A stretch of 64,000 bases of DNA, from contig NZ_VLPL01000001.1 in the NCBI RefSeq assembly GCF_007558725.1, positions 125,984 through 189,983 of the forward strand. Direction: 5' to 3'. Below are positions 44,518 to 55,181 of the stretch, one piece after another. The notes below the pieces were generated by a model. That model searched no databases. It saw only the letters and a program-made list of their open reading frames with translations, and was not told the origin of the DNA. The stretch's first letter is position 1. Every line of letters begins with the position of its first letter. A program made the translations under genes and the position numbers. The stretch is from Fluviicola chungangensis (GTDB lineage: Bacteria > Bacteroidota > Bacteroidia > Flavobacteriales_D > Crocinitomicaceae).

Positions 44518-44615
44518 CTGTCAGTTCTCGATACATTCCGCGAATGTCAGTTCAAGTATCCCGACGGGAATGTCGGATGTATCAAGAACGGCAAGCGGAG
44601 CACTCGAAATGACAG
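44518..44615. repeat. CTGTCAGTTCTCGATAC imperfect palindrome
   Basis: Left part CTGTCAGTTCTCGATACATT, right part ATGTATCAAGAAC...ATGACAG, with inner GACATTCCCG/CGGGAATGTC-like arms. Ends 9 bases before the trxB stop. It looks like a Bacteroidota dispersed repeat; only one copy is in this window. Confidence 0.55.
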
Positions 44616-44623
44616 TAAATGGA

Positions 44624-45571
44624 TTAATGTTCTAAACTTGCCAGGTAACGTTCTGCATCCAAAGCGGCCATACAACCGGTTCCCGCAGCGGTAATTGCCT
44701 GGCGGTATGTTTTGTCTGCAGCATCTCCCGCAACAAATACTCCCGGAACGTTGGTTAAGGATGTTCCCGGCTTTTCGTATTTGATGTACCCGGTTTCATC
44801 CAGGTTGATGTAATCTTTGAAAACATCGGTATTTGGTTTGTGCCCGATTGCTACGAAGAAACCTGTTGCCGGAATTTCTTTTTCTTCTCCCGTAACATTG
44901 TTCTTCACTTTTACTCCGGTTACTCCGTTTCCGTCACCCAACACTTCAACTGTTTCCGTATTGTGAAGAATTTCAATGTTTGGGGTGTTGCGTACCCGGT
45001 CTGCCATGATTTTGGAAGCACGGAATTTATCTGTACGGACCAGCATCGTTACTTTTTTGCACAATTTAGAAAGGTAATGCGCTTCCTCGCATGCGGAATC
45101 TCCGGCACCGACAATAACGGTTTCCTGTCCGCGGTAAAAGAATCCGTCACAAACAGCACAGGCAGAAACCCCGCCACCGATTGAAAGGTAATGTTGTTCG
45201 GAAGGAAGTCCCAGGTATTTCGCAGCTGCTCCGGTGGAGATAATGACTGTTTCTGCGTGGATTTCATGTCCGTCTTCGGTCCAGCATTTGTGGATAGGTC
45301 CGGTAAAATCGACTTTTGTAATAAAGCCAAAGCGCACATCCGTTTCAAAACGTTTTGCCTGAGCTTCTAATTGCACCATCATTTCAGGTCCTGAAATACC
45401 GTCGGGATATCCGGGAAAGTTCTCAACCTCGTTGGTTGTAGTTAACTGTCCTCCCGGTTGCATTCCCTGGTACATAACAGGTTTCATTTCCGCTCTCGCA
45501 GCGTAAATTGCAGCAGTGTATCCGGCAGGACCGGACCCGATGATCAGGCATTTTATTTTTTCAGCGCTCAT
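44624..45571 (-). CDS. trxB: Thioredoxin-disulfide reductase
   Basis: A 315-residue NADPH/FAD enzyme that keeps thioredoxin reduced. FAD motif IIGSGPAGYTAAIYAAR at the start, redox pair CAVC in SACAVCDGFF, NADPH motif VIVGAGDSACEEA, and GVFVAGDAADKTYRQAITAAGTG at the C-terminus. Length and motif order are canonical. No thioredoxin gene is adjacent. Confidence 0.96.
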   Translation of the reverse strand: MSAEKIKCLIIGSGPAGYTAAIYAARAEMKPVMYQGMQPGGQLTTTNEVENFPGYPDGISGPEMMVQLEAQAKRFETDVRFGFITKVDFTGPIHKCWTEDGHEIHAETVIISTGAAAKYLGLPSEQHYLSIGGGVSACAVCDGFFYRGQETVIVGAGDSACEEAHYLSKLCKKVTMLVRTDKFRASKIMADRVRNTPNIEILHNTETVEVLGDGNGVTGVKVKNNVTGEEKEIPATGFFVAIGHKPNTDVFKDYINLDETGYIKYEKPGTSLTNVPGVFVAGDAADKTYRQAITAAGTGCMAALDAERYLASLEH

Positions 45572-45600
45572 GTGTTTATTATACTATTTAATTTATGGTC

Positions 45601-45641
45601 AATCCACTCCTGTGGATTATTTATCATCTGCCGCGGCAGAT
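45601..45641. repeat. Two short palindromes upstream of trxB
   Basis: AATCCAC/GTGGATT (45601-45618) and the perfect ATCTGCCGCGGCAGAT (45626-45641) lie side by side, 30-70 bases upstream of the trxB ATG. Operator sites or a termination structure are both possible. Confidence 0.4.
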
Positions 45642-45739
45642 TTTTATTCGTTTTTTAGTTTTGAGACTATAAAATTAGGGTTTTCTTGCTTTTAATAGTG
45701 TGTGTATAAACAGAAGTAGATTTTAATAGGAATCCAAGT

Positions 45740-46297
45740 TTATTTTTTGCAATAATAGATAAAAGCAGGAGGGAAGTTTGCAGGAGTAAATGCAATTTCC
45801 ATGTGTTTGAAAAACTGTTTGATGTTTTTTTTCGCATTGAGGGAATACTGAAATTGAACATACAGGGAATTCGAATGCATCACCCGGTGACTTTCTTTCA
45901 GTATCCGGTTCTTCAGGTCGCTGGGGAAATTGGCAAGCGGAAGTGATGAAACAACAGCATCTGCCTGGGAATACCCGTTTTTCTCCAGGTATTCACCGAT
46001 CTTTTCAGCGGAATCGTGAATCAAAATGACCCGCGGATCTTTGAATTCCTTCTTTAACTGTTTTATAAAGCTGTCATTGAGTTCGAAAACCAATAAAATG
46101 CCATCAGGACTTAATTTTTGTAGGATTTTTCGTGTGAAAACACCTGTTCCCGGACCCAATTCCACAATCACTTTAGCTGTTGAGAAATCAATTTTCTGCA
46201 ACATTTTTTTTGCTAAATATTTGGAGCTTGGAGCCATTGCTCCAACCATTTTACGTTCTTTCCAGAAATTACGTATAAATGAACGCTTATCAGACAT
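45740..46297 (-). CDS. Class I SAM-dependent methyltransferase (phospholipid N-methyltransferase-like)
   Basis: 185 residues. The start [19 protein letters not shown] is typical of the PmtA/rRNA-dimethylase-like group. The SAM motif is [17 protein letters not shown], followed by an acidic strand end (VFELND) and [11 protein letters not shown] in the place of the catalytic motif. A phosphatidylethanolamine methylase is plausible, but a small-molecule or RNA substrate cannot be excluded. Its start overlaps the upstream dihydroorotase homologue by 8 bases. Confidence 0.75.
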   Translation of the reverse strand: MSDKRSFIRNFWKERKMVGAMAPSSKYLAKKMLQKIDFSTAKVIVELGPGTGVFTRKILQKLSPDGILLVFELNDSFIKQLKKEFKDPRVILIHDSAEKIGEYLEKNGYSQADAVVSSLPLANFPSDLKNRILKESHRVMHSNSLYVQFQYSLNAKKNIKQFFKHMEIAFTPANFPPAFIYYCKK

Positions 46298-47564
46298 GTT
46301 CTCTTGTTTCTTTCAGTGCGAATTTACCATTATTGATAATTCCATAAACAAATCCGTTCAATTGTTTATCCAATGCTGGTGTATTGCTGCACGCAATAAC
46401 TAAATCTTCTTTGGTGAATACCCATGGTTTTCCCGGAATAAATAAGGACAAATCCGCTACTGGCTGGTCTTCGATTGCCAGGGTATCTAGTGACAATAAT
46501 GACCTGGATTTTTCGGTAAGTCCGCTCACCACCAATTCCAAATCAAAATCAGGACAAGCTCCCAATTCACCAAAAAGGGTTTGAATGGTACTGTTCCCGA
46601 AATTTGCGTGATCGAATTCCAAATCGGTTTCTTCCGTGTCATTTGGTCGGTGATCGGAAACAATGCAGTCAATGGTTCCGTCTTTCAATCCCGCCCAAAG
46701 TGCTTGTCGGTCTGACTCCGGGCGCAGTGGAGGCATTAATTTGAAATTCACATCGAAATCCAATACAGCTGTTTCATTGTAAATCAAATGGTGTGCATGT
46801 ACATCTGCAGTAACACTCAATCCTTTTGCTTTTGCTTTGCGAATTAAATCCACGGATTCCGCTGTAGAGATCCCGGTTGCGTGAAGGTTTCCTCCTGTAT
46901 ATTCCAATAAACGCAGGTTGCGTTCCAGTTGAATGATCTCACTGATCGCAGGATCCGCTTTTAAACCGGTTTTGGTGGAAGCTTCCCCTTCGTTGACCAT
47001 GCCACCTCCGGAAATGGATTTGTCGTGTGCAAACCCCACCACGATTCCGTCAAAATTCTTAGAGTAGAGCAGGGCGCGGTACATGATTCCTCCGTTTACC
47101 GGAACCAAATCGTCCGAGAACATGCGCACACCGGACTGGAACATGTCGTACATTTCTGCCAATGCTTCGCCTTGGTTCTTTTTGGTAATGCAGCCCATTG
47201 GGTGTAAAGAAGTTACTGCATTTTCGCTTCTTCTTAAGACATATTCCACGCTTGTTTTGTTGTCCAGAACAGGCGAAGTAGATGGCAAAACCGCTACGTG
47301 TGTAAATCCACCATAAGCAGCGGCATCCAATCCGCTTTGAATAGTCGATTTATGTTCTTCGCCCGGGTCCGCAAAATGGGCTTTCAGGTCGACCCATCCT
47401 TTTGAAACGTGCAGGTTGTCTTCCCGGATTTCCAATTCACAGGAACGTTCTATATGAGCCGAAATTTCGTGTACCTTGCCATCTTCAAGATACATGTCGA
47501 CTTTCTTTCCATGCCATTTGGAGCTTTTGTCTATAACCGTTACTTGCCGGATAAGTAATTTCAT
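46290..47564 (-). CDS. Dihydroorotase homologue, probably without full metal site
   Basis: 424 residues with the amidohydrolase TIM barrel of type I dihydroorotases (pyrimidine synthesis). The usual D-x-H-x-H metal motif reads [10 protein letters not shown], so the first His is Lys. VHAHHLIY keeps a later His, and SDHRPND keeps the Asp-His of the catalytic loop. NLHATGIST departs from the usual H-x-S-T. It may be a non-catalytic partner (as PyrC' proteins that support ATCase) or have a changed site. It overlaps the methyltransferase by 8 bases and lies 4 bases after the BatA gene. Confidence 0.78.
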   Translation of the reverse strand: MKLLIRQVTVIDKSSKWHGKKVDMYLEDGKVHEISAHIERSCELEIREDNLHVSKGWVDLKAHFADPGEEHKSTIQSGLDAAAYGGFTHVAVLPSTSPVLDNKTSVEYVLRRSENAVTSLHPMGCITKKNQGEALAEMYDMFQSGVRMFSDDLVPVNGGIMYRALLYSKNFDGIVVGFAHDKSISGGGMVNEGEASTKTGLKADPAISEIIQLERNLRLLEYTGGNLHATGISTAESVDLIRKAKAKGLSVTADVHAHHLIYNETAVLDFDVNFKLMPPLRPESDRQALWAGLKDGTIDCIVSDHRPNDTEETDLEFDHANFGNSTIQTLFGELGACPDFDLELVVSGLTEKSRSLLSLDTLAIEDQPVADLSLFIPGKPWVFTKEDLVIACSNTPALDKQLNGFVYGIINNGKFALKETREHV

Positions 47565-47568
47565 ATCT

Positions 47569-49620
47569 TTATTTCTTGTAGAAAATTAGTAAAGCCATTT
47601 CGCACAGGACGAATATTCCTGCAAAGAAAACAAACCAAACCCAGGTATCATAATTCTCACCGATTTCGAGGAGAGAAGCACTGTTCCAATGGGAGCCATC
47701 GGATAGAGTATTTACATGGATTCCCGCTTGTTCAAAAGATTTTTTGATTTCATCCCCCGTAGATTCGGATGTCTGTGACTCAAGCCGGTTGTAATTGGTT
47801 GAAAGAATTCCGCTTTGCTTTCCGTCCTGCGAAATACTGTAATTCCCGGCTTCGAGAATCCGGATAGCTTCGAGCCCCTGGATGGAAAGATAAGAGCGCT
47901 TGTTTTTGGTAAAAATGACCGGTATATAATCGATTTGTCCGTATTTCAGGTGAACTGGGTTTTCGCTGGAAGCATTTACATTGATCGGGTAACTTCCGTC
48001 GGAACCAATGATCAGGTAAGATGGATTTTGACGCTGGCTCAGATTTCCGGCATGCAATAAAAGGGTAGAGAATAATTGATTGCTTGTAAATGTACTGAAT
48101 TCGGGCTTCAAAGAAGTGGAGAACAGATAGGCATTGTTCTTTCCGGTTCCTTTAACAAAGAACGGGGTTCCATTCTGGTAGTTGATCAGGTTGCTCGAAA
48201 GCGTTTTTGAGTTACTCAATAAACGATATGCTTTTGCAACAGCCGGCAAGGAGATGTTTTCCGGTTTTCCCTCAAAAATTCCCTGGAAGAACGGGTCCTT
48301 GATATTCAGCTTTTGAATGCCCAAACCAACGGTTTGTGTCCCGCTGATAGTTGGCAGATTCAATTTGTTCAACAGGGCATTCCATCCTCCGGGTGAAACA
48401 TTGGTCCCCGGAATGAGCAGCAAGGCTCCCTGTTCCTGGTGATAGGCTGTTAGTTCGGTGCTCAAGTTGCTTGGAATCTGGTTCAAACCGTTTAAAACGA
48501 CCAGGTCAACAGCTTCCAGGTTCTCCTGGGAAGCCTGGTTGGTAGAAACTTCTTTGATTTGATAAAAGTCGTCCAATCCAAAAACAATCCCCACATTTTC
48601 CACCGCATCTTCGCCGTTGATGATCAATACAGAGCTGCTTTTCTTTACTTCGTAATTAAAAAAGAACGCATCATCGCGGGTCATTTGCTTGTCGTTGATA
48701 GCAATCTTTCCCTGGGCGATTCCGGCTTCCTGGTTGAAGTAGTTCAATTGTACGGTGTCTGATCCGTTTGAAGGCAATTCAGCAAACAAATCGCGCTTCA
48801 ATTTACCGATCTGAACACTAACTACAGCAGATTCAATGGCTTCTTTTCCGGTATTTACAACGCGGATCGAAAGGGTTTGGGCGGAGCCTAATTTTTGGAT
48901 AGGGGTTTCAAACCAAATGGTATCAATGTAGAGATTTCCGGTGTTTTGAGGAACAAGTAAAAGAGGGGAAACACTCGGAATATATTTAAACTTTTTATTT
49001 GAATAAATAGCGTTATTTTTTTGAAAATCAGAAATATAAACCAAAGCCGGGTTGGATTTGATGTTTCCCTCTTTTTGTGCATCTTCCACCCATTGGTTCC
49101 AATAAGAAAGGATTTCTTCCTGTGAACGGTAAATAGGAGAGTAGTTGACTTTTGCCACCTGGTCCACGAATTTCACCTTTGTTAAAGTCTGTTTTTCGTT
49201 TCCGCTCAATTCATTGGTGAATAGTACGTATTGCGTATTTCTTGGAGCTTTGTCTACAATGGAACCTGCCAATTCTTTTGCCTGTGCCAGCAACTCGCCC
49301 TGTCCGCCGATGCGCGACATGGAAAAGGAATTGTCGATATACACACCGATTAACCGGATATCTTTTTTGTTTGTATCCGATGTTGGAAAGTAGGGTTGGG
49401 CAAAAGCAATCACCAGGCAGGTAAAGGCCAAAATACGGGCAAACAAAATTAAGAGATGCTTGATTTTTCGGGGATTTTTCTGCTGCTGTTCAACCGATTT
49501 GACAAATGCGATGCTGGAAAAATAGATCGTTTTGTATTTGCGAAAATGGAACAGGTGAATGAGTATTGGAATGACCAAAACCAGTAGGGCAAATAAAAAT
49601 TCAGGATAAACCCATTTCAT
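47569..49620 (-). CDS. BatA-domain membrane protein with VWA-like region
   Basis: 683 residues. The N-terminal double-membrane BatA domain ([20 protein letters not shown], second helix about 56-76) is followed by a VWA-like domain with DNSFSM, a long beta-rich periplasmic region and a C-terminal membrane helix ([19 protein letters not shown]). Such proteins are widespread in Bacteroidota and often occur with MoxR/Bat clusters, which are absent here. Role unknown. It is related in layout to the protein at 31.9 kb. Confidence 0.82.
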   Translation of the reverse strand: MKWVYPEFLFALLVLVIPILIHLFHFRKYKTIYFSSIAFVKSVEQQQKNPRKIKHLLILFARILAFTCLVIAFAQPYFPTSDTNKKDIRLIGVYIDNSFSMSRIGGQGELLAQAKELAGSIVDKAPRNTQYVLFTNELSGNEKQTLTKVKFVDQVAKVNYSPIYRSQEEILSYWNQWVEDAQKEGNIKSNPALVYISDFQKNNAIYSNKKFKYIPSVSPLLLVPQNTGNLYIDTIWFETPIQKLGSAQTLSIRVVNTGKEAIESAVVSVQIGKLKRDLFAELPSNGSDTVQLNYFNQEAGIAQGKIAINDKQMTRDDAFFFNYEVKKSSSVLIINGEDAVENVGIVFGLDDFYQIKEVSTNQASQENLEAVDLVVLNGLNQIPSNLSTELTAYHQEQGALLLIPGTNVSPGGWNALLNKLNLPTISGTQTVGLGIQKLNIKDPFFQGIFEGKPENISLPAVAKAYRLLSNSKTLSSNLINYQNGTPFFVKGTGKNNAYLFSTSLKPEFSTFTSNQLFSTLLLHAGNLSQRQNPSYLIIGSDGSYPINVNASSENPVHLKYGQIDYIPVIFTKNKRSYLSIQGLEAIRILEAGNYSISQDGKQSGILSTNYNRLESQTSESTGDEIKKSFEQAGIHVNTLSDGSHWNSASLLEIGENYDTWVWFVFFAGIFVLCEMALLIFYKK

Positions 49621-49633
49621 AACGCTAAGTTAA

Positions 49634-49750
49634 TGATGAATTGCGAATCACGAATTGTGAATTCCAAGAGTTTTTCCTGATTTTTGAACAATTTAGAGCA
49701 ATTTGACACTTGTCAATTGTCAGTTTGAGTATCTCCGCGCAATTCGCAAT
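49634..49750. repeat. ATTGCGAATT word palindrome
   Basis: The left arm has GAATTGCGAATCACGAATTG and TGAATTC; the right arm has GCGCAATTCGCAATT. It fills the gap between the TIGR02757 stop and the BatA start. The inside contains a TTGACA...TGTCAA inverted pair. Confidence 0.5.
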
Positions 49751-50514
49751 TATTTCACTCCTTCAAAAACGCCCAGTCCAAACAGTGCAAAGTCATACTT
49801 GCACGGATCTTCCGGATCGAGCTGTACGAGTTGTTCCTGGATCTCAGTAACACTTTTCCAGTCGTTTTGTGTGCGGGTAAGTATTCCCAGTTTGCGGGCA
49901 ACATTCCCGGTGTGTACGTCCAACGGAAGATGTAGTTCGGACATAGGGATGGAATTCCAGATCCCGAAATCCACTCCGGATTCATCTTTGCGGACCATCC
50001 AACGCAAAAACATGTTGATCCGTTTGGCAGAAGATCCTTTTAACGGATTGGCAAGGTGTTTTTGGGTTCTGTCGGGAAAAGGTTCCTGAGTAAAGGTGTT
50101 CCGGAATGAAATAATACGTCCTTGTATACCCGGAATTTCGGTATGTGGTGCAAATGCAGCTTCCAAGCCACCCTGCCGGTAAATCCGTTGAAGCGAAACA
50201 AAAAACGCATTCAGGTCATCGTGATTGAAGGTTCTGTGGACAAATGAATGCCTTTGCTCTTCGTAATCCATAACGTACTCGTAAGGCCGAAAATTCATGA
50301 TTTCAAGCAAACGTTGTCCGCTTTTTATGATTGCCGTGCGATTTCCCCAGGCAAGCGTTGAGATCAGGAAAGCACTGATTTCGATGTCTTCCTTGCGGGT
50401 AAATTGTTTCGGAATCCGGATCGGATCTGACTGAATAAAATCGGGCCGGTTGTACAACTCCACTTTTTCATTCAGAAAGTCTTTCAGTTCGGTTTGGGAA
50501 AAGGAAGTATTCAT
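49750..50514 (-). CDS. TIGR02757 family (DUF2400) protein
   Basis: 254 residues. [30 protein letters not shown] and the C-terminal [19 protein letters not shown] are hallmarks of TIGR02757, a conserved all-helical bacterial family that shares some features with HhH-type DNA glycosylase folds. Biochemical function is unknown. It overlaps the upstream ABC gene by 4 bases. Confidence 0.88.
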   Translation of the reverse strand: MNTSFSQTELKDFLNEKVELYNRPDFIQSDPIRIPKQFTRKEDIEISAFLISTLAWGNRTAIIKSGQRLLEIMNFRPYEYVMDYEEQRHSFVHRTFNHDDLNAFFVSLQRIYRQGGLEAAFAPHTEIPGIQGRIISFRNTFTQEPFPDRTQKHLANPLKGSSAKRINMFLRWMVRKDESGVDFGIWNSIPMSELHLPLDVHTGNVARKLGILTRTQNDWKSVTEIQEQLVQLDPEDPCKYDFALFGLGVFEGVK

Positions 50515-51161
50515 TTCAGTGATCCGTCGGCCATTACAATGGTTCTGTCGGCCATTTCTGCCAACAGGTTATTGTGTGTAACAATCACAAACGTCTGACC
50601 GAATTCTGCCCGCAAATCGAAAAACAACTGGTGTAATTCCGCTGCATTCTTGGAATCCAGGTTTCCGGACGGTTCATCAGCAAAAATAATGTCCGGTTCG
50701 TTCATCAATGCCCGGGCAACGGCTACACGTTGTTGTTCTCCGCCTGAAAGGGCAGCTGGCTGATGGTTTTCGCGTTGACCAAGTCCTAGTTTGTCGAGTA
50801 AGTGCTTTGCACGCACCTTGGATTCATGCATTCCTTTTCCACCGATCAGCGCCGGCATCAGGACATTTTCCAAAGCGGTAAATTCTGGCAGTAACTGGTG
50901 GAACTGAAAAATGAATCCGATCTTCTGATTCCGGAATTCAGCGAGGCCTTTTGAATTCAGCGAAAACGGGTTGATCCCGTTCAGGGTTAAACTCCCTGAA
51001 TCGGGTTTGTCCAAAGTCCCCAATATTTGAAGCAAAGTCGTCTTTCCGGCCCCGGAAGAACCCACGATCGAAACGATTTCTCCGGATTGGATTTCCAGGT
51101 CAATACCTTTCAAAACATCTAACTGGCCGTACCTTTTTCGAATTCCCTTTGCAACGAGCAT
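50511..51161 (-). CDS. lolD: ABC transporter ATP-binding protein, LolD-like
   Basis: 216 residues. Walker [10 protein letters not shown], the MacB/LolD-type Q-loop region [21 protein letters not shown], signature [15 protein letters not shown] and Walker [13 protein letters not shown]. With a LolC/E-type permease it would extract lipoproteins for outer-membrane delivery. No permease is adjacent, so the assignment rests on sequence style alone. One-base overlap with ribBA and 4-base overlap with TIGR02757. Confidence 0.82.
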   Translation of the reverse strand: MLVAKGIRKRYGQLDVLKGIDLEIQSGEIVSIVGSSGAGKTTLLQILGTLDKPDSGSLTLNGINPFSLNSKGLAEFRNQKIGFIFQFHQLLPEFTALENVLMPALIGGKGMHESKVRAKHLLDKLGLGQRENHQPAALSGGEQQRVAVARALMNEPDIIFADEPSGNLDSKNAAELHQLFFDLRAEFGQTFVIVTHNNLLAEMADRTIVMADGSLK

Positions 51162-52375
51162 TACTTATCCAGTTTTAGAGAATGTCCCATTTTGGTAACC
51201 TTGGTCTGTAAATAGCTTTCATTGTGAGAATTGCGGCCTACTTCGATGGCAACGTTTTCCACAATTTCCAGCCCGTAACCGATCAATCCGGTGCGTTTTT
51301 TCGGATTGTTCGACATCAAACGGATCTTGGAAATGCCTAAATCGTGCAAAATTTGTGCTCCGATCCCGTATTCGCGCTCATCGGATTTGAACCCCAGTTT
51401 CAGGTTTGCCTCTACGGTATCGTATCCTTCTTCCTGTAATTTATAGGCTTTCAATTTGTTCAACAGCCCGATTCCGCGTCCTTCCTGGTTCAGGTAAACG
51501 ACTACTCCTTTGCCTTCTGCTTCGATCATTTTCATGGAGTGATGCAATTGAGGTCCGCAGTCGCAACGGCAAGAACCAAAAATATCGCCGGTCAAACAGG
51601 AAGAGTGCATACGCACCAATACCGGTTCGTTCGGTTCCCAGGTTCCTTTCACCAGGGCTAAATGTTCTTGTCCGTTGGATTTCACAGAGAATGCAACCAA
51701 TTTGAAATCACCGTACTCAGTGGGCATTTCCACCTCAACTTCGCGGGAGATCAACGATTCGTGCTTCATGCGGTAAGCAATCAGATCGGCGATGGAGATC
51801 AGTTTTAAATCAAACTTCTTTGCAATTTTGAATAATTCGGGCAAGCGCGACATGGATCCGTCTTCATTTAAGATCTCGACTAAAATTCCTGCCGGTTTGA
51901 AACCTGCCAAACGAGCCAGATCAACAGCAGCTTCTGTGTGACCGGTACGCTGTAATACACCACCTTTCTTTGCCCGCAGAGGGAAAATATGTCCCGGACG
52001 ACCCAAATCTTCCGGTTTGGTATCTTCTGAAACCAGTGCTTTGATTGTCTTGGCACGGTCAAAAACAGAAATCCCGGTGGTACATCCATGACCGATCAAG
52101 TCAACGGAAACCGTGAATTGGGTTTCGTGTAAGACGGTGTTATTTGTAACCATGAGGTCTAATTCCAATTCGTTACATCTGGATTCGGTTAAGGGAGTAC
52201 AGATCAATCCTCTTCCGTGTGTGGCCATGAAATTGATCATTTCAGGAGTAACCATTTCAGCTGCTGCAATAAAATCTCCTTCGTTTTCGCGGTCTTCGTC
52301 ATCAACAACTATAATAACTTTCCCGGCTTTTATATCTTCAATCGCTTCTTCGATTGTATTTAACTTTCCTGACAT
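51161..52375 (-). CDS. ribBA: Bifunctional 3,4-dihydroxy-2-butanone-4-phosphate synthase / GTP cyclohydrolase II
   Basis: 404 residues that provide both riboflavin precursors. The N-terminal RibB half has [16 protein letters not shown] and [12 protein letters not shown]. The C-terminal RibA half has the zinc cysteines in [17 protein letters not shown] and [14 protein letters not shown], the GTP-binding catalytic region. Both halves appear intact. No riboflavin riboswitch is apparent upstream. The 52-base gap to the next gene allows its own promoter. Confidence 0.96.
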   Translation of the reverse strand: MSGKLNTIEEAIEDIKAGKVIIVVDDEDRENEGDFIAAAEMVTPEMINFMATHGRGLICTPLTESRCNELELDLMVTNNTVLHETQFTVSVDLIGHGCTTGISVFDRAKTIKALVSEDTKPEDLGRPGHIFPLRAKKGGVLQRTGHTEAAVDLARLAGFKPAGILVEILNEDGSMSRLPELFKIAKKFDLKLISIADLIAYRMKHESLISREVEVEMPTEYGDFKLVAFSVKSNGQEHLALVKGTWEPNEPVLVRMHSSCLTGDIFGSCRCDCGPQLHHSMKMIEAEGKGVVVYLNQEGRGIGLLNKLKAYKLQEEGYDTVEANLKLGFKSDEREYGIGAQILHDLGISKIRLMSNNPKKRTGLIGYGLEIVENVAIEVGRNSHNESYLQTKVTKMGHSLKLDK

Positions 52376-52427
52376 ACTGTTTAATAAAGTACCGCAAATT
52401 TACTTCGAATTCTGCAATAGCGAGCTA

Positions 52428-52895
52428 CTATTTAACTTTTTTAAATGTAAAGAAGATACCGTTCGGATCGTTTTTCACATTTTCAATCCAAACCGACATT
52501 TTATTGGCAACCGGCCGGACGTAATTGATCCGTTTGGGGAAGGAGTTTTGGTTATTTACAAATGTTAATGTGTCGGCTTCCCGGTAGTTTTTACAGGTGA
52601 AAACAAGCGTGTCTTTTTCTATGACTATCTGGTAATACAAACGGTTGTTCTTTTCAAAGATCCGGAGGAATTCCTTCTGGAATTTATTTTCGTAATGCAT
52701 GTAGTTTTCCCCGGAAATGCACTTGTTACCGGGTTTCCAGTTTTCATGAATGGTTTCATTATTCAAGGAGGTGATCCAGTTTCCCTGGATCCATTCGGGA
52801 AGATTGTTCCGCTCGGAACAGGATTGAAGCAAAAAGAAAGTCAGAGCAAGGGCTTTTGCAAGAGTTGTAATAGCTTTAAAGTCTGTTTTTCCCAT
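52428..52895 (-). CDS. Small lipoprotein
   Basis: 155 residues. The signal peptide ([20 protein letters not shown]) ends in lipobox LLQSC. The mature part is a lipocalin-like beta-rich sequence ([19 protein letters not shown]) that resembles DUF6265-type or other Bacteroidota lipoprotein barrels, but no name is certain. The 5' 55 bases overlap the 3' end of the glycosyltransferase gene, an unusually long overlap, yet no later start gives a signal peptide. Confidence 0.65.
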   Translation of the reverse strand: MGKTDFKAITTLAKALALTFFLLQSCSERNNLPEWIQGNWITSLNNETIHENWKPGNKCISGENYMHYENKFQKEFLRIFEKNNRLYYQIVIEKDTLVFTCKNYREADTLTFVNNQNSFPKRINYVRPVANKMSVWIENVKNDPNGIFFTFKKVK

Positions 52896-54025
52896 GAATA
52901 GAGTCGTTCAATGTAGTGTTTGCCTTGCGTTGCGATCAAACTAAATTTACCTTCTATAACTAAACCCTGTGTTATTTTTTCGACAAAGGTATCGATATCT
53001 TCTGCCAATAAGATATTTTCGCCGTCAACACCACCCAACGCATTGTTAGACAGCGAGGTAGTGATGCATGGGAGACCACTTGCCATGGCTTCCAATAATT
53101 TGTTTTGAAGCCCTGTTCCAATGAAAAGTGGTGCTACAAAAATGCGGGAACGCTGGTAGCTGACGCGGATATCATCCACCCAGCCGGTAACGGTAACAAA
53201 CCCGGATTGCAATTCCAGTACCCGTTTCGAGGGGCTCGCTCCTGAAAGAAGCAATCTGCATGGAATTCCGTTTTGATGAAGTCGCGGTAATATCTCTTCT
53301 GCCAGGCAAACCGCCGCTTCGATATTCGGGGCGTACGAAAAATTTCCCGTGAAAACCAGGTCGTAATCCTTGTGGATGGGTAAGGTCTCGAAGAACGAGT
53401 TGTCAATCCCGTTGGGAACAATCACAATCCGTTGGTTTTCAGGATGCTGGATCAGTTTCCTGTCTTGTTCCGAAATAATTGTTTTGTGTTCGAAATAATC
53501 GAAAATGCGACGCTCGTATGCTTTTAACCGTTTGCTTTCCAGTCGGTAAAACCACTTTTTGTACCAGGGTTCCGTTTGGATCCTTCGTTCCATTCCCTTG
53601 GAAAGTGCGTCCATGTAATCCAGTGTTTTGGGGATTAGATGCTCATTCTTAACGTATTCTGAAACGCGGATCAATTGGCAATAAATGTGTGCCGGTTTGG
53701 ATTGGGCAATGATTTCCTGCACCCGCCGATGAATGGATTTGCGGTAGAAATAATGTACCTGCAAGGGTTTGGACCCAAGCATGGCTTTAAAAAGCTGGAG
53801 TAACAATCCCCATTTCGTTAGTTGAAAAATGTGAATCCGGGTACAAAACTGACTAACGATTTGCTTGTGTTCCTCAGAAACCGGAATATCTGTCGTGCAA
53901 ATCAGCGTGACATTGAATTGCCTGGAAAGTTCTTTGAGGTGGTAAAAAGCCCTCAATTTATCGCCTTTTTCCAAAGGATAAGGAAAACGGGAAACGATAA
54001 AAAGGATGTGTTCTTTAGACTCCAA
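52841..54025 (-). CDS. GT4-type glycosyltransferase (a)
   Basis: 394 residues. N-terminal LFIVSRFPYPLEKGDKLRAFYHL is the acceptor-domain start. VFTGNFSYAPNIEAAVCLAEEILP and PLFIGTGLQNKLLEAMASGLPCITT are the nucleotide-sugar-domain motifs of GT4 enzymes (two Rossmann lobes). The start codon appears to be TTG, 11 bases inside the end of the upstream glycosyltransferase, since the family N-terminus follows it directly. The sugar and acceptor are unknown. Confidence 0.87.
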   Translation of the reverse strand: MESKEHILFIVSRFPYPLEKGDKLRAFYHLKELSRQFNVTLICTTDIPVSEEHKQIVSQFCTRIHIFQLTKWGLLLQLFKAMLGSKPLQVHYFYRKSIHRRVQEIIAQSKPAHIYCQLIRVSEYVKNEHLIPKTLDYMDALSKGMERRIQTEPWYKKWFYRLESKRLKAYERRIFDYFEHKTIISEQDRKLIQHPENQRIVIVPNGIDNSFFETLPIHKDYDLVFTGNFSYAPNIEAAVCLAEEILPRLHQNGIPCRLLLSGASPSKRVLELQSGFVTVTGWVDDIRVSYQRSRIFVAPLFIGTGLQNKLLEAMASGLPCITTSLSNNALGGVDGENILLAEDIDTFVEKITQGLVIEGKFSLIATQGKHYIERLYSWEKQTLKLLQLLQKPLL

Positions 54026-55181
54026 GTGTGTGTTTCATTAATGCAATACAAGTGTCAAAACTATGAACTTTTGAGATATAATCGCGTGATTTGTTTCCGG
54101 CTTCCTGTCGTAACCGGTCGTTTTCGTGAAATTCCAGGATCAATTTGACAAATGTATCCGCTGAGTCGGCAATTTGGATTCCCGATTGGGATACGTCGAT
54201 CCCGGCTGCTCCCAATTTAGTTGTAATACACGGGATTCCCAGGGCCATGGCTTCCAGCAGTTTGATCCGGATTCCGCTTCCGGACAGGATAGGAGTGACC
54301 AGTGTTCCGGATTGGGCCATGAATGCATTGCTGTCTTTTACCCATCCGACCACTTCAATGGAGTCGGTGCCGAGAAAACGAAAATGTTCACTTTTGGAAC
54401 CGGCAATTTTTAAAGGTAACCCGGATATTTTCGGATTGCTCCAGATGGTTTTTACCAAATAATTCACCGCTTCCTGGTTTGGTTTCCAATCCATGGAGCC
54501 CAGGTGAAAGAACCCTTTATTGGAATAATCTACCTGGATTTCAGGACTTAAGGATACAGAAACCGGAAGCAGCACGGTATTTTTTTGCCGGGTATGTTTA
54601 GCAATCCATTCCTGATCTTCGTTGGAAATAGCCCAGACAGTGCTTGCTTTATTCAGGATTTCCGTTTCCTCCCGGCGCAGGGTTTTTTCCAGGTTTCGCA
54701 AATAGAATCGCTTCAATACGGCTGTTTCAAGGCTTGCTTGCAACTTCCAGATCTCCGACTCAATATTGTGAGAACGAATGATCACGGGAGCTAATTTCGT
54801 GAAATCGAACTGGCTCAATTGAGCGGCAGCAAATAAACTGTCGCAGACAATGTAATCGTATTGCTCCCGGAGTTTCGTTTCCAGTTCACGGTATAATTTA
54901 CCCGATTTGAAGCGGGAAAGGTTGTAGTTTTTGCGGCGAAGAAAGTTCACCAGGGCACCGGTCGCTTTGATTTCCGTATTGATCGGAACAACCGTTTGGG
55001 ACTCCAGGTATTGACTTAAGACGCGTTCGGATTCTTTGGTATATGGATGCTTGTGTGTTGCGAAAATGATTCCGTCTACTGTTGCAATTTGGCTCAGTCC
55101 TTTCAGACATTCCATCATGGCGAAGCAACCTCCGTCGATAACCGGAGCAGGAGACTTGGGGGCAATGTAGAGGATTCTCAT
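54015..55181 (-). CDS. GT4-type glycosyltransferase (b)
   Basis: 388 residues, same architecture as the next gene: MRILYIAPKSPAPVIDGGCF at the start, VIIRSHNIESEIW, FHLGSMDWKPNQEAVNYLV and LSGSGIRIKLLEAMALGIPCI near the donor site. The pair may act in one surface-glycan pathway. The start ATG overlaps the stop of the LptF/G permease (ATGA type), so envelope biogenesis is likely. Confidence 0.87.
   Translation of the reverse strand: MRILYIAPKSPAPVIDGGCFAMMECLKGLSQIATVDGIIFATHKHPYTKESERVLSQYLESQTVVPINTEIKATGALVNFLRRKNYNLSRFKSGKLYRELETKLREQYDYIVCDSLFAAAQLSQFDFTKLAPVIIRSHNIESEIWKLQASLETAVLKRFYLRNLEKTLRREETEILNKASTVWAISNEDQEWIAKHTRQKNTVLLPVSVSLSPEIQVDYSNKGFFHLGSMDWKPNQEAVNYLVKTIWSNPKISGLPLKIAGSKSEHFRFLGTDSIEVVGWVKDSNAFMAQSGTLVTPILSGSGIRIKLLEAMALGIPCITTKLGAAGIDVSQSGIQIADSADTFVKLILEFHENDRLRQEAGNKSRDYISKVHSFDTCIALMKHTLGV

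Noticed and set aside
51161-52427. FMN riboswitch before ribBA
   Set aside because: The gap upstream is only 52 bases and shows no FMN-aptamer pattern.
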